NCBI GenBank assembly: GCA_963922585.1
Contig: CAWUIK010000055.1
Span: 1-20,074 of the forward strand
Direction: 5' to 3'
Length of the DNA: 20,074 nt
Source of the DNA: Parvicella sp963922585
GTDB taxonomy: Bacteria; Bacteroidota; Bacteroidia; Flavobacteriales_D; Parvicellaceae
The notes below the pieces were generated by a model that searched no databases, was not told the DNA's origin, and saw nothing but the letters and a program-made list of their open reading frames with translations. The stretch's first letter is position 1. Every line of letters starts with the position of its first letter. The position numbers were made by a program, and so were the translations under genes. Below are positions 1 to 7,733 of the stretch, piece by piece.

Positions 1-2
1 TC

Positions 3-590
3 TCTGCTGCTTCATGTACTACAAATTGTATTTCACCAATTCTAAAAGTTATTGAAGATAATTTAACTATTGAGAAAGGTCATATTGAAACTGTTCATGC
101 TTACACTAACGATCAAAACCTTTTGGATAATTTCCATAAAAAGCCAAGAAGAGGAAGATCTGCTGCAATAAACATGGTTATTACCTCTACTGGAGCTGGA
201 AATGCTGTTACTAAAGTAATTCCTTCATTAGATGGTAAACTTACAGCAAATGCGGTAAGAGTTCCTACTCCTAATGGTTCTCTTGCTATCATGAGTATGA
301 ATGTTGCCAAAAAAACTACGCTAGCCGAAGTAAACGGAATGATTAGAAAAGCTGCTTTGGAAGGTGAATTGGTAAATCAAATAAACTATCAAATCAATGA
401 AGAATTAGTATCTAATGATATCATTGGAAACACTTGTGCTTCTGTATTCGACAGCAATGCTACAATCGTTTCTAAAGATGGTAAAAACGTAGTTTTATAT
501 TCTTGGTATGACAACGAATTTGGATATACCAAACAAGTAATAAGATTAGCAAAACATATCGCTAAAGTGAGAAGATTAATCTATTATTAA
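3..590 (+). CDS. gap: Glyceraldehyde-3-phosphate dehydrogenase, C-terminal part (5' end outside the window)
   Basis: Catalyses NAD(P)-dependent oxidative phosphorylation of glyceraldehyde-3-phosphate in glycolysis/gluconeogenesis, in the cytoplasm. The frame is open to the left edge and begins inside the active-site motif SAASCTTNC; the first Cys of SCTTNC (codon 15-17) is the catalytic nucleophile. It is followed by the catalytic-domain signatures RSAAINMVITSTGA, VRVPTPNGS and, near the end, SWYDNEFGYTKQV. Only about 195 residues are present. The divergent strand after VPTPNGS (MSMNVAKKT where classical enzymes have VDLTV-like sequence) and the ending KVRRLIYY suggest the longer Bacteroidota GAPDH type of roughly 480 residues, but the N-terminal half that would prove this is outside. 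A hairpin terminator follows directly. Confidence 0.95.
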   Translation, partial: SAASCTTNCISPILKVIEDNLTIEKGHIETVHAYTNDQNLLDNFHKKPRRGRSAAINMVITSTGAGNAVTKVIPSLDGKLTANAVRVPTPNGSLAIMSMNVAKKTTLAEVNGMIRKAALEGELVNQINYQINEELVSNDIIGNTCASVFDSNATIVSKDGKNVVLYSWYDNEFGYTKQVIRLAKHIAKVRRLIYY

Positions 591-613
591 TCTCTTTTCA
601 TCATAATTTTTGT

Positions 614-646
614 AAAAGTCATACTATTTAGTGTGACTTTTTTTTT
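614..646 (+). terminator. Rho-independent terminator after gap
   Basis: An 11-bp stem (AAAAGTCATAC pairing with GTGTGACTTTT, one G-U pair) closes a 6-nt loop and runs into a T tract of nine or more. It separates gap from pspA. Confidence 0.85.
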
Positions 647-675
647 GTAATTATCTTTTATAAAGAAATAATAAT

Positions 676-683
676 TAAATTCG
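676..683 (+). promoter_or_regulatory. Candidate -7 box (TAAATTCG) of pspA
   Basis: Matches the Bacteroidota TAnnTTTG consensus at 7 of 8 positions (TTCG for TTTG), 27 nt before the pspA ATG and after the gap terminator. No convincing -33 TTG element was found at 17-21 nt spacing, so the call is tentative. Confidence 0.45.
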
Positions 684-710
684 GAACGTAAAACTTAAAA
701 ACTCATAAAA

Positions 711-1376
711 ATGGCATTTTTCAAAAGAATTAAAGACATTTTCAGATCGAATGTAAATGATGCTTTAGATAAAGCAGAAGATCCAGAAAAAATGATTAAA
801 TTGATGGTAGTTGATATGAAAGAATCTATCACTCAATCAACAGCTGCACTAGCAAAAGCAATGGCACATACAAAACAAATGGAAAAGAAAAGAGATTTCC
901 ACAAAGCACAAGCAGAAGAATGGCAAAATAAAGCAATGGCTGCTTTAAAATCTGGAAATGAGGAATTAGCAAAAAAAGCTCTAGCCAAAAAAGCGACTGA
1001 AGACCAAAACTTCGAACAATACGATAACATGTTCAATCAAGCTAATGCAACTACAGAAAACTTGAAAGGACAATTAGATAAATTGAAACAAAAGTATGAC
1101 GAAGCAAAAGCAAAAGAATCTATGTTAATTGCAAGATCTCAAAATGCCAAAGCTCAAGCGGATATTGCCAAAAACGTAGGCGGATTCAACGATAATGCTT
1201 TTGCTAATTTTGATAAATTTGAAGCAAAAATTCTTGAAAAAGAATCTGAAGCTGAAGCATATACTAGTATGAATTCTGCAAATATCGAATTGGAAAATGA
1301 ATTTGCTGAATTAGAAACCAATTCTACAGTAGATGCTGAATTAGAAAAACTAAAAGAAATGATGAACAAAGGCTAA
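711..1376 (+). CDS. pspA: PspA/IM30 family phage-shock protein
   Basis: Peripheral membrane protein of the PspA/Vipp1/IM30 family, bacterial relatives of ESCRT-III that polymerise on the inner leaflet and preserve membrane integrity under stress. The 221 residues begin with the amphipathic helix MAFFKRIKDIFRSNVN, followed by the family signature ALDKAEDPEKMIKLMVVDM (about 18-36) and an almost unbroken alpha-helical coiled coil, rich in Ala, Lys, Glu and Gln, to the C terminus. Length is close to the usual 220-230. First gene of a tight operon with a YjfI/DUF2170-like gene 49 nt downstream and a GIDE-like membrane protein after it. There is no neighbouring PspF, PspB or PspC, so regulation by the enterobacterial circuit is not supported here. 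Confidence 0.93.
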   Translation: MAFFKRIKDIFRSNVNDALDKAEDPEKMIKLMVVDMKESITQSTAALAKAMAHTKQMEKKRDFHKAQAEEWQNKAMAALKSGNEELAKKALAKKATEDQNFEQYDNMFNQANATTENLKGQLDKLKQKYDEAKAKESMLIARSQNAKAQADIAKNVGGFNDNAFANFDKFEAKILEKESEAEAYTSMNSANIELENEFAELETNSTVDAELEKLKEMMNKG

Positions 1377-1425
1377 TCCTTAGTTAATCAAATAACATTT
1401 TATAAATATTTAAAAAATTAAAATC

Positions 1426-1869
1426 ATGCCTAAATTTAAAAAATTAATACCAGGTGAAAACCAAGAATTAAAAGATGCTGTATATGCAAAACTAGATGGG
1501 TATATCAAAGATTTATTTTACGATGACGAAATTATCAAATTGGATGACATGTTCTCTTTTTCTTTTGGTTCAGTTTCAGTAAACATTCTAATTAGACCAT
1601 GGCATACAGAAGATGTATTGGTAGATGTGTTTTCATACATCGCTGAAGATGTTGAACTTTCTAGAGAAGAACTAGATGAATTATTGAGGTTGAATGCTAC
1701 TATTCCTTTTGGAAGTTTTGGAATTTCTATGGAAAATTCGGTAAAATTCTCATATACGCTAGCAGGAAGAAATTTAGATTTTAATGAATTTGCTGCTGCA
1801 GTTCAAAATATTGCTGCTATTGCAGATCAATATGATGAAAAATTTGTAATAGACACTTTTGAATCTTAA
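1426..1869 (+). CDS. YjfI/DUF2170-like protein (YbjN-like fold possible) in the pspA operon
   Basis: Soluble 147-residue protein with no signal peptide. The C-terminal half, ELLRLNATIPFGSFGIS (about 86-102) followed by FSYTLAGRNLDFNEFAAAVQ, has the same order of elements as my recollection of E. coli YjfI (DUF2170): a helix with LLRxN, a short P-x-G/S-S-x-GIS strand, then a strand and a long amphipathic helix. In E. coli yjfI also sits next to a pspA paralogue (yjfJ), which supports the match. A YbjN/CesT-type chaperone fold is an alternative reading. The gene lies 49 nt after pspA and 28 nt before the GIDE-like gene, so all three are probably co-transcribed. Its biochemical role is unknown. 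Confidence 0.65.
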   Translation: MPKFKKLIPGENQELKDAVYAKLDGYIKDLFYDDEIIKLDDMFSFSFGSVSVNILIRPWHTEDVLVDVFSYIAEDVELSREELDELLRLNATIPFGSFGISMENSVKFSYTLAGRNLDFNEFAAAVQNIAAIADQYDEKFVIDTFES

Positions 1870-1897
1870 TTTATAATTTCAACAAATTTTACAAGTT

Positions 1898-2677
1898 ATG
1901 TGGGTTATCGGAGTTATTTTGATTGCTGTAGGTATAGGTCTATTTTTCTATAAAAAGAAAATAGATGATAAATTGATGAATTTAAAATACTTTGATTTGA
2001 CAGACATCAAAAGTGTATTAGATACATGTCTTGGAATTTCCAAAGAACTAGGTACTGGACACTTTTCACAAATGGTAAAAGTAAAAGCAAAAGCTTTTTC
2101 TGAAGAACCTATCAACGGTGTTTTTAGTAAATTACCATGTGTTTATTATCAAGCATCAGTAACCCACAAGTTTGAAAAACTAATTGAAGTAAAGGATAAA
2201 AATAACAAATCTTCATATAAATGGGTCGAAGACTCAGAAATGCTTGGAAACACTAAAGAAGGAGGTAAATTCCTCGTGGATGATAACACAGAAAAAGTAT
2301 TGATTGATATTGATGGCGCTGATTTGACAATCACAAGAGCAGTAAACAGATATGTTCCGTCAAATAATTCTGTTTCTTTTGAATTTGCCACATACAATCC
2401 TGTGATTTCTCGTGATAAAAAATCCTTGGGATATTCAGAAAATGAAAATAATATTACAGTAGGTACAGAATTATTTATTGTAGGTGAATTTCACGACAGA
2501 AATGGAACGCCAACTATAACCAAACCTCAAAATTCTGAAAATCCATTTGTGGTTTCTATTCACTCTGAAGAAAAAGTGCTTTCCAACTTAGAATCTAAAT
2601 CCAAAAACACATTCTATGCATCAATTGCCTTTGTGGTAATTGGTGCCATTTTAGTTGTTGTAGGATTTGTGCAATAA
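1898..2677 (+). CDS. GIDE/BAM-domain-like two-TM membrane protein without RING
   Basis: The 259-residue protein has an N-terminal membrane helix (about 2-18, WVIGVILIAVGIGLFFY) followed by KKK, a roughly 215-residue extramembrane domain, and a C-terminal helix (about 239-258, ending VIGAILVVVGFVQ). The domain pattern, LPCVYYQASVTHKFEKL, then a Trp-containing loop, then GKFLVDD...VLIDIDGADL and later VGTELFIVGEF, resembles the BAM (beside-a-membrane) domain of mitochondrial ubiquitin ligase MUL1/GIDE and its prokaryotic homologues. In MUL1 a RING domain follows the second helix; here the protein stops seven or fewer residues after the helix, so no ligase activity is implied. The operon position behind pspA suggests an inner-membrane partner in envelope maintenance. 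Confidence 0.72.
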   Translation: MWVIGVILIAVGIGLFFYKKKIDDKLMNLKYFDLTDIKSVLDTCLGISKELGTGHFSQMVKVKAKAFSEEPINGVFSKLPCVYYQASVTHKFEKLIEVKDKNNKSSYKWVEDSEMLGNTKEGGKFLVDDNTEKVLIDIDGADLTITRAVNRYVPSNNSVSFEFATYNPVISRDKKSLGYSENENNITVGTELFIVGEFHDRNGTPTITKPQNSENPFVVSIHSEEKVLSNLESKSKNTFYASIAFVVIGAILVVVGFVQ

Positions 2678-2704
2678 ATACCTACCTATGTGACAAATAA
2701 ATGA

Positions 2705-2712
2705 TATTTTTG
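2705..2712 (+). promoter_or_regulatory. Perfect -7 box (TATTTTTG) of the small two-TM gene
   Basis: TAnnTTTG matches at all defined positions, 18 nt before the ATG at 2731. It lies inside the possible upstream extension beginning at ATG 2701, which argues for the 2731 start. Confidence 0.6.
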
Positions 2713-2730
2713 TCACAAACTTACCATCAA

Positions 2731-2904
2731 ATGAACAAAGGATTAATAAGAATTATCATAGGTGTTTTATGCGCTGCTTATGCTTTTTACGCTATTTTTT
2801 CTTCTAAAGAAGAAACTGATGCAATATTATATGTACTAGGTGCATATGGACTTTTCTCGATAGGACTAGGCATTTATTTTATACAAAGAGAAAGAGGAAA
2901 GTAG
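2731..2904 (+). CDS. Small two-TM membrane protein downstream of the pspA operon
   Basis: A protein of 57 residues from the ATG at 2731. An in-frame ATG at 2701 would add ten residues, but that stretch contains a perfect -7 promoter box. The protein has two hydrophobic segments (RIIIGVLCAAYAFYAIF and ILYVLGAYGLFSIGLGIYFI) separated by a short charged loop SSKEETDA, with a basic C-terminal tail QRERGK. No family was recognised. It follows the GIDE-like gene by 53 nt but probably has its own transcript, so a functional link with the pspA operon rests on position only. Confidence 0.7.
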   Translation: MNKGLIRIIIGVLCAAYAFYAIFSSKEETDAILYVLGAYGLFSIGLGIYFIQRERGK

Positions 2905-3002
2905 ATTATACAAACCAATATTAAAAGTTTTTAATCAAGGTTATTATAAAGTTTATAGTAAAAAGTTTTTGAATAAAATTTCGTAATATTCAAAATAAAA
3001 TT

Positions 3003-3010
3003 TATCTTCG
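3003..3010 (+). promoter_or_regulatory. Candidate -7 box (TATCTTCG) before the 101-residue protein
   Basis: Matches TAnnTTTG except for one C, 24 nt before the ATG at 3035. A TTCG at 2980-2983 sits 19 nt upstream, in -33 position. Confidence 0.5.
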
Positions 3011-3034
3011 AAGTGTAATATTAAAATTTAGAAC

Positions 3035-3340
3035 ATGACATTTTACGAACAAGTGAGAAGTTTCTTTAAAAAGTACGATCCATCAAGAATAAGATTGGCT
3101 AGAAAAATTGCTTCTATATACAAATCTCCAAAAATCCAAAAAGCAGTAATGAAAAGATTGCATGAAGTTTATGCAGCAGGTGGTCCAAGTAAATTTGATT
3201 TTTCTAAATCTATATCAGCTCCAAAAGAAAAACCTAAGAAAATTGAAGCAGTTGAAGAAACTGAAACTGTTGAAATTGAAGAGACAAAAGTTGAAAACGA
3301 ACTTGATAATAATGATGATGAACTAAAAGAAGTAATTTAA
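3035..3340 (+). CDS. Small charged protein of unknown function
   Basis: A 101-residue protein, not recognised. The N-terminal half (about 1-50) is basic and probably helical: MTFYEQVRSFFKKYDPSRIR, then RKIASIYKSPKIQKAVMKRL, then a loop with AAGGPSKFDF. The second half (about 60-101) is a low-complexity tail, first Lys/Pro-rich and then strongly acidic (repeated Glu, Asp and Asn). There is no signal peptide or membrane helix. The bipolar charge pattern suggests a nucleic-acid or ribosome binder or a regulator with a disordered tail, but this is speculation. It has its own candidate promoter and a terminator directly after it, so it is a single-gene transcript. Confidence 0.75.
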   Translation: MTFYEQVRSFFKKYDPSRIRLARKIASIYKSPKIQKAVMKRLHEVYAAGGPSKFDFSKSISAPKEKPKKIEAVEETETVEIEETKVENELDNNDDELKEVI

Positions 3341-3366
3341 TTTTTTATCATTATAAAGCATATTTT

Positions 3367-3402
3367 AAAACCATCTACTAAATTGTAGGTGGTTTTTCTT
3401 TT
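3367..3402 (+). terminator. Rho-independent terminator after the 101-residue protein gene
   Basis: A 12-bp stem (AAAACCATCTAC with GTAGGTGGTTTT, one wobble pair) around a 6-nt loop, followed by a T-rich tract TTTTTCTTTT. It lies immediately before the promoter of the next gene. Confidence 0.85.
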
Positions 3403-3406
3403 ATTG

Positions 3407-3414
3407 TACTTTTG
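3407..3414 (+). promoter_or_regulatory. Perfect -7 box (TACTTTTG) of the YD-repeat lipoprotein gene
   Basis: A full TAnnTTTG match, 24 nt before the ATG at 3439. A TTG codon at 3412 lies within this box and cannot be the start if the promoter is real. Confidence 0.65.
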
Positions 3415-3438
3415 TATTCTCATAATTTAAATCATTTC

Positions 3439-4548
3439 ATGAAAAACCAATTTTTATTTCTTATTATTTCAATGCTATTTATGGCTTCTTGTAAATCTGA
3501 AGATTCTGAATCCAATAGTAAAGAAACTCAACAAAACAACTCAGAAACTAAAGAAGTAGCTGATACCTCCTACGCTCAATTTATTGCCAAAAACAAAATT
3601 GCACAACTTACTGCCAAAGGTTTTGCTTATAAATTTGGTGAACCTGATGGAGAAGGTAGCATTCTTTACAGTGTAAAATACAACGAAAAAGGAAAATTGT
3701 TGGATTCTTTGATTTATAACGATAACAAAATCATTGCAATGCTTTCAAATGAATATGATGAGAATGATAACCTTATACTCTCAATGATTAAAGATAGCGC
3801 TGGAAATACACAACAAAAAATAGAAAGAACTTACAATGAAAATAATCAAGTCTTAACCTTCAGATTAGTAAAAGGTGATGCTGTAATATACAGTCAAAAA
3901 ATGACTTACGAAGGTGATAAAATGACAAAAATTGTTGAATTTGATGAGTTAGGAAACCCTAGAATTGTTACGCAATATGAATACAATGAAAATGGAAAGT
4001 TGATTACCAATAAAGAGTCCAAAGAAAATGGGGATTTACTCAAAAAAACATCTTTTGTTTATGATCAAGATGGAAACAATTCGGTTCAAACTATCTATAA
4101 TTCTCTTGGAGAAGTTGCTGAAAAAAATTTCCTTAAAAATTATGACAAAAACGGCAATGCTCGTCTTATAGAAAAATACAATAAAAACGACAGCCTGATT
4201 GTTACCTACCAATACGAATACAATGACAAAGGCGATGAAATCAAAAGCATTATTTACGATGGGATTGGACAAATCATTAGACAAAGTATGTCGTCCTTCG
4301 ACAATAATGGCAACCAAATTGGTTTCGAAATATATGAGGGAGGCAAAGGTTTTGTTGGAAAAGACAAAATCAAATACAACGAGCAAAATCAAGAAATTGA
4401 ATTGCTAGTGATTGACAAAAATGACAAACAAATTAAAAGAAAAGTATCTACTTACAACGAAAAAGGTTTGATAAAAGACGTAGTAAACTATGATAAATTA
4501 GATGAACCCAACTTTAAAATATCTTTTGAATATCTACACCATAAATAA
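3439..4548 (+). CDS. Lipoprotein with about eleven YD/MORN-like repeats
   Basis: 369 residues from ATG 3439. The N terminus MKNQFLFLIISMLFMASC is a lipoprotein signal with lipidated Cys18, so the protein is anchored at the outer or inner membrane. The mature part starts with a Ser/Glu/Asn-rich linker (to about residue 45), then carries roughly eleven degenerate repeats of 25-30 residues, each opening with a motif like YNEKGK, YDENDN, YNENGK, YDQDGN or FDNNGN followed by a hydrophobic beta strand. This is the layout of YD/RHS-type or YwqK/MORN-like beta-strand repeats, which usually form an elongated or solenoid sheet. There is no catalytic motif and no RHS core cleavage region, so a toxin role is not supported. 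Function unknown; binding or structural role inferred. Confidence 0.85.
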   Translation: MKNQFLFLIISMLFMASCKSEDSESNSKETQQNNSETKEVADTSYAQFIAKNKIAQLTAKGFAYKFGEPDGEGSILYSVKYNEKGKLLDSLIYNDNKIIAMLSNEYDENDNLILSMIKDSAGNTQQKIERTYNENNQVLTFRLVKGDAVIYSQKMTYEGDKMTKIVEFDELGNPRIVTQYEYNENGKLITNKESKENGDLLKKTSFVYDQDGNNSVQTIYNSLGEVAEKNFLKNYDKNGNARLIEKYNKNDSLIVTYQYEYNDKGDEIKSIIYDGIGQIIRQSMSSFDNNGNQIGFEIYEGGKGFVGKDKIKYNEQNQEIELLVIDKNDKQIKRKVSTYNEKGLIKDVVNYDKLDEPNFKISFEYLHHK

Positions 4549-4631
4549 ATGTTCAATTTTATCTAATGTTTATTTTTTCAACATTTACTCTGTTAAGTCC
4601 ATTCTTAAATATATTTAATTAAAAAAATATG

Positions 4632-4639
4632 TAATTTTG
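4632..4639 (+). promoter_or_regulatory. Perfect -7 box (TAATTTTG) of the E1 dehydrogenase gene
   Basis: Full TAnnTTTG match, 20 nt before the ATG at 4660. No clear -33 TTG was found at the expected distance. Confidence 0.6.
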
Positions 4640-4659
4640 AATTACATTACAAATAGCCA

Positions 4660-6663
4660 ATGAATACACTTGAAAAATCTCAAATTAAATTTGACAGACA
4701 ATTACTAACTGATGAGGAACTTAGAGCCATTTATTACAATATTAAACTTCCACGTTTAATTGAAGAAAAAATGCTTATTTTATTGAGACAGGGGAAAATT
4801 TCTAAATGGTTTTCTGGATATGGGCAAGAAGGTATTTCTGTAGGTAGTGCTATGGCTATGGATACTGACGAATTTATTTTACCAATGCACCGAAATCTAG
4901 GTGTTTTCACTTCTAGAAACATCCCGCTTAGAAGATTATTTGCTCAATTTCAAGGTAAGGAATTAGGTTTTACAAAAGGAAGAGACCGTTCATTTCATTT
5001 TGGAACAATGGAATACAAAATTGTGGGTATGATATCACATCTTGGACCTCAATTGGGAATTGCTGATGGAATTGCATTGGCTGACTTAATCGATGACAAC
5101 AAAAAATCAACCCTAGTATTTACAGGTGATGGAGGGGCTAGTGAAGGCGATTTTCATGAAGCTCTAAACGTGGCTTCTGTTTGGAATTTACCTGTAATTT
5201 TCACAGTAGAAAATAATCAATGGGGATTATCTACTCCCTCTTCAGAGCAATTCAATTGCAAACAGTTTATAGACAAAGGAATTGGTTATGGAATGGAAGC
5301 CATTCAAGTAGATGGAAACAATATTTTAGAAGTTTATAATACTATAAAAAAAATTAAAAATTCTCAAGCCAAAAAACCTAGACCTTTCTTATTGGAATGC
5401 ATCACTTTTAGAATGAGAGGTCACGAAGAAGCTTCAGGCACCAAATATTATCCAGAAGGATTGCAAGATAAATGGGCTATTAAAGATCCTGTTGCAAATT
5501 ATGAAAACTATCTTTTGCAAGAAGGAATTATTTCGGAAAGTGATCAACTAAGAATTGAATCAGAAATTAAAAAATTAATCTCAGACGAACTTGAAATTGC
5601 TTATGATGCGCCTGCTATTGAAGTTAACACAGAAAAAGAATACGAAGATATTTTTATGCCTTTTGATGGTAAAGCAACACCTTCAAAATCAAATGAAAAG
5701 GCAGAAATGAGATTGATTGATGCTGTGAGAGATGGTTTACAGCACGCTATGAGAACTCATGAAAACCTTGTTATTATGGGGCAAGACATTGCTGAATACG
5801 GTGGCGTTTTTAAAGTTACTGAAGGTTTTGTTGAAGAATTTGGAAAAGCAAGAGTAAGAAATACTCCTATTTGTGAATCTGCTATTGTGGGAGCTGCTTT
5901 AGGACTTTCATTAAAAGGTAAAAAAGGCTTGGTGGAAATGCAGTTTGCTGATTTTGTGACTTGCGGTTTCAATCAAATTGTAAATAACCTTGCAAAACTT
6001 CACTACAGATGGAATCAAAATGCAGATGTAGTAGTAAGAATGCCAACTGGAGCTGGAGTTGCAGCAGGACCATTCCACTCTCAAAGCAACGAGGCTTGGT
6101 TTTTTCACACACCAGGTTTAAAAATTGTTTACCCATCAACTCCAAGTGAAGCTAAAGGACTTTTATTAGCTGCTATTGAAGATCCCAATCCTGTCATGTT
6201 TTTCGAACACAAAGCGATGTATAGAAGTATTTCTGAAGAAGTAAATACAGACTATTATACCATAGAAATTGGAAAGGCAAATCTTGTCACTGAAGGTGAC
6301 CAAGTTTCAATAATTACATACGGAATGGGCGTACATTGGGCTAAAACTTATTTAGCATCTCACCCAGAAGTAAAAGCAGATTTGATTGATTTAAGAACTT
6401 TGCAACCTTTGGACACAGAAGCGATTTATAATTCTGTTAAGAAAACAGGTAGAGCAATCATTCTTCATGAAGATTGTTTAACTGGTGGTATTGGTGGCGA
6501 AATTTCTGCATTGATTTCTCAAGAATGTTTTGAATACTTGGACGCACCTGTTGTAAGATGTGCAAGTTTGGACACTCCAGTTCCTTTCAATGCAGAACTA
6601 GAAGTCAACTTTTTGCCTAACAAAAGATTTGAAAATCAAATCAATGATTTATTGAATTATTAA
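4660..6663 (+). CDS. 2-oxoacid dehydrogenase E1 component, fused alpha and beta subunits
   Basis: Thiamine-diphosphate-dependent decarboxylating E1 of a branched-chain 2-oxoacid or pyruvate dehydrogenase complex. It decarboxylates the 2-oxoacid and transfers the acyl group to lipoyl-E2. The 667 residues contain an E1-alpha half (about 1-330) with the ThDP/Mg motif GDGGASEGDFHEA starting at residue 156 and ending in NN at 185-186. A short linker leads to an E1-beta half from about residue 346 (RLIDAVRDGLQHAM, MGQDIAEYGG, MQFADFVTCGFNQIVNNLAK, GLKIVYPSTPSEAKGLL). The alpha-beta fusion is common in Bacteroidota. Neither E2 nor E3 is in the window, so the substrate cannot be fixed; the family is often annotated as branched-chain (BkdA/B-like). 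The beta-barrel gene begins 10 nt downstream and is probably co-transcribed. Confidence 0.93.
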   Translation: MNTLEKSQIKFDRQLLTDEELRAIYYNIKLPRLIEEKMLILLRQGKISKWFSGYGQEGISVGSAMAMDTDEFILPMHRNLGVFTSRNIPLRRLFAQFQGKELGFTKGRDRSFHFGTMEYKIVGMISHLGPQLGIADGIALADLIDDNKKSTLVFTGDGGASEGDFHEALNVASVWNLPVIFTVENNQWGLSTPSSEQFNCKQFIDKGIGYGMEAIQVDGNNILEVYNTIKKIKNSQAKKPRPFLLECITFRMRGHEEASGTKYYPEGLQDKWAIKDPVANYENYLLQEGIISESDQLRIESEIKKLISDELEIAYDAPAIEVNTEKEYEDIFMPFDGKATPSKSNEKAEMRLIDAVRDGLQHAMRTHENLVIMGQDIAEYGGVFKVTEGFVEEFGKARVRNTPICESAIVGAALGLSLKGKKGLVEMQFADFVTCGFNQIVNNLAKLHYRWNQNADVVVRMPTGAGVAAGPFHSQSNEAWFFHTPGLKIVYPSTPSEAKGLLLAAIEDPNPVMFFEHKAMYRSISEEVNTDYYTIEIGKANLVTEGDQVSIITYGMGVHWAKTYLASHPEVKADLIDLRTLQPLDTEAIYNSVKKTGRAIILHEDCLTGGIGGEISALISQECFEYLDAPVVRCASLDTPVPFNAELEVNFLPNKRFENQINDLLNY

Positions 6664-6673
6664 AAACCTTTAC

Positions 6674-7546
6674 ATGAAATATTTTTTAATTTCATTTTTT
6701 ATTTTTTCGATTTACAATTTTTCAATTGGTCAGGAAGATCAAAGATTCTTTTTGGGAGTTAATGTTGGCGGACATTTTGCCAATAAAAACACTTCTATGA
6801 AATATAGTGGTTTTTCGGTTAATACCTTAGGAGTAGAATGGCACTTCAACAACCCTCTTAACCAACAAAAACTCAATGAGTTTTTTGATGGTCTTCCTTA
6901 TAGAATCGATCAAACAGATTTAAATGATTTACCTAATAGAATGAGATATTTGCCTTCATTAGAAATTGGAGGTATTGCTGGAATTTGGCTAAACGATGGC
7001 GTAGCACTATATCTTGAAGCAAATGTGGCTCAATTGAGAACCCAAAATGTTTTTGTAGTTGAAGTTACTCCCTCTGCTAATACAAGTAATATAGAATCAG
7101 ATATCTACAGACAAATTCCTGTTTTTGGTAAAGAAGAAAGATTAAATATGAATCTTGGATTAAAATTCGAACTCTACGAAAACAATGGATTAAAAGTATT
7201 TCTTCCGCTATTTGTAAACTTCAATACAGTAAAACTAAAAGAAAATTATTTCATTTTAGAAAAAAATGGTTTAATTGATAGATACGAAATTCTACACAAT
7301 AGTCAAAATATACTTCAAAGCGGAGGTAATATAATCTCCAACAATAATATTCAACCTCCTGGTGGTAGTGGTTTTGGTTTTGGTTCCGGTTTATCTGTAT
7401 CCTACCCTCTTATGGATCATATTTCTTTAGAATTAAACTACAATCTTATTTACTCAAAAGTAACCGTTGATAGATTTCTAGATCCTCCTTTTGCTTTTAG
7501 AGGTATTCATCACAACGCTCTATTAAGAGTGATTTGGGGGATGTAA
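6674..7546 (+). CDS. Probable outer-membrane beta-barrel protein
   Basis: 290 residues with a clear signal peptide (MKYFLISFFIFSIYNFSIGQ, cleavage predicted near residue 19). The mature chain alternates hydrophobic and polar residues in strand-like blocks separated by loops rich in Asn, Gly and Asp, for example EIGGIAGIWLNDGVALYLEA, GFGFGSGLSVSYPL and ISLELNYNLIYSKV. It ends in an aromatic/hydrophobic strand (HHNALLRVIWGM), typical of Bacteroidota barrels of the PorT/OmpW-like class. No more specific family was recognised. It begins 10 nt after the E1 stop codon, so it is likely transcribed with it although no functional link is obvious. A heptamer repeat tract begins four nt after the stop codon. 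Confidence 0.8.
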   Translation: MKYFLISFFIFSIYNFSIGQEDQRFFLGVNVGGHFANKNTSMKYSGFSVNTLGVEWHFNNPLNQQKLNEFFDGLPYRIDQTDLNDLPNRMRYLPSLEIGGIAGIWLNDGVALYLEANVAQLRTQNVFVVEVTPSANTSNIESDIYRQIPVFGKEERLNMNLGLKFELYENNGLKVFLPLFVNFNTVKLKENYFILEKNGLIDRYEILHNSQNILQSGGNIISNNNIQPPGGSGFGFGSGLSVSYPLMDHISLELNYNLIYSKVTVDRFLDPPFAFRGIHHNALLRVIWGM

Positions 7547-7549
7547 AAA

Positions 7550-7584
7550 ATGGAAGATGGTTAATGGTTGATGTGTGATGGTTT
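7550..7584 (+). repeat. Five imperfect tandem heptamers (ATGGTTG-like)
   Basis: Five consecutive 7-nt units, ATGGAAG, ATGGTTA, ATGGTTG, ATGTGTG and ATGGTTT, follow the beta-barrel stop codon. All begin with ATG. The tract leads into the first copy of a longer imperfect repeat. Confidence 0.7.
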
Positions 7585-7694
7585 TTAAGTAATGAAATTT
7601 ATCAAGAGTTAACAATAAAATTGAGTCGTTAAACATCTCTTCCTAAACTTCGGAATCGATGTGACAATGTTTTTTAAGTAAGGGAAATTATCAA
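7571..7694 (+). repeat. Pair of imperfect 35-bp direct repeats in the 7547-7733 spacer
   Basis: Copy 1 (7571-7605) and copy 2 (7659-7694) share ATGTG, GTTTTTAAGTAA or a close variant, and a GAAAT-TATCAA ending, in the same order. By eye about 80% of positions agree. The spacer between the beta-barrel gene and the YitT remnant holds nothing else recognisable; an AAATTATC doublet follows copy 2. Confidence 0.5.
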
Positions 7695-7733
7695 ATTATC
7701 AAATCAATAATTTATCAATGCAAAGGTCTTTTT

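Noticed and set aside
2701..2730. ATG start extending the small two-TM protein by ten residues
   Set aside because: The extension contains a perfect TAnnTTTG box, and the ATG at 2731 gives a normal membrane-protein start.
3412..3438. TTG start giving a nine-residue longer lipoprotein
   Set aside because: The TTG is inside a perfect -7 promoter box, and the signal peptide begins naturally at ATG 3439.
3439..4548. RHS-type polymorphic toxin
   Set aside because: The repeats are YD-like, but there is no RHS core cleavage motif, no C-terminal toxin domain and no immunity gene.
4565..4585. AATGTT/AACATT hairpin after the repeat lipoprotein as a terminator
   Set aside because: Only six A/T-rich base pairs with a nine-base loop and no following T run.
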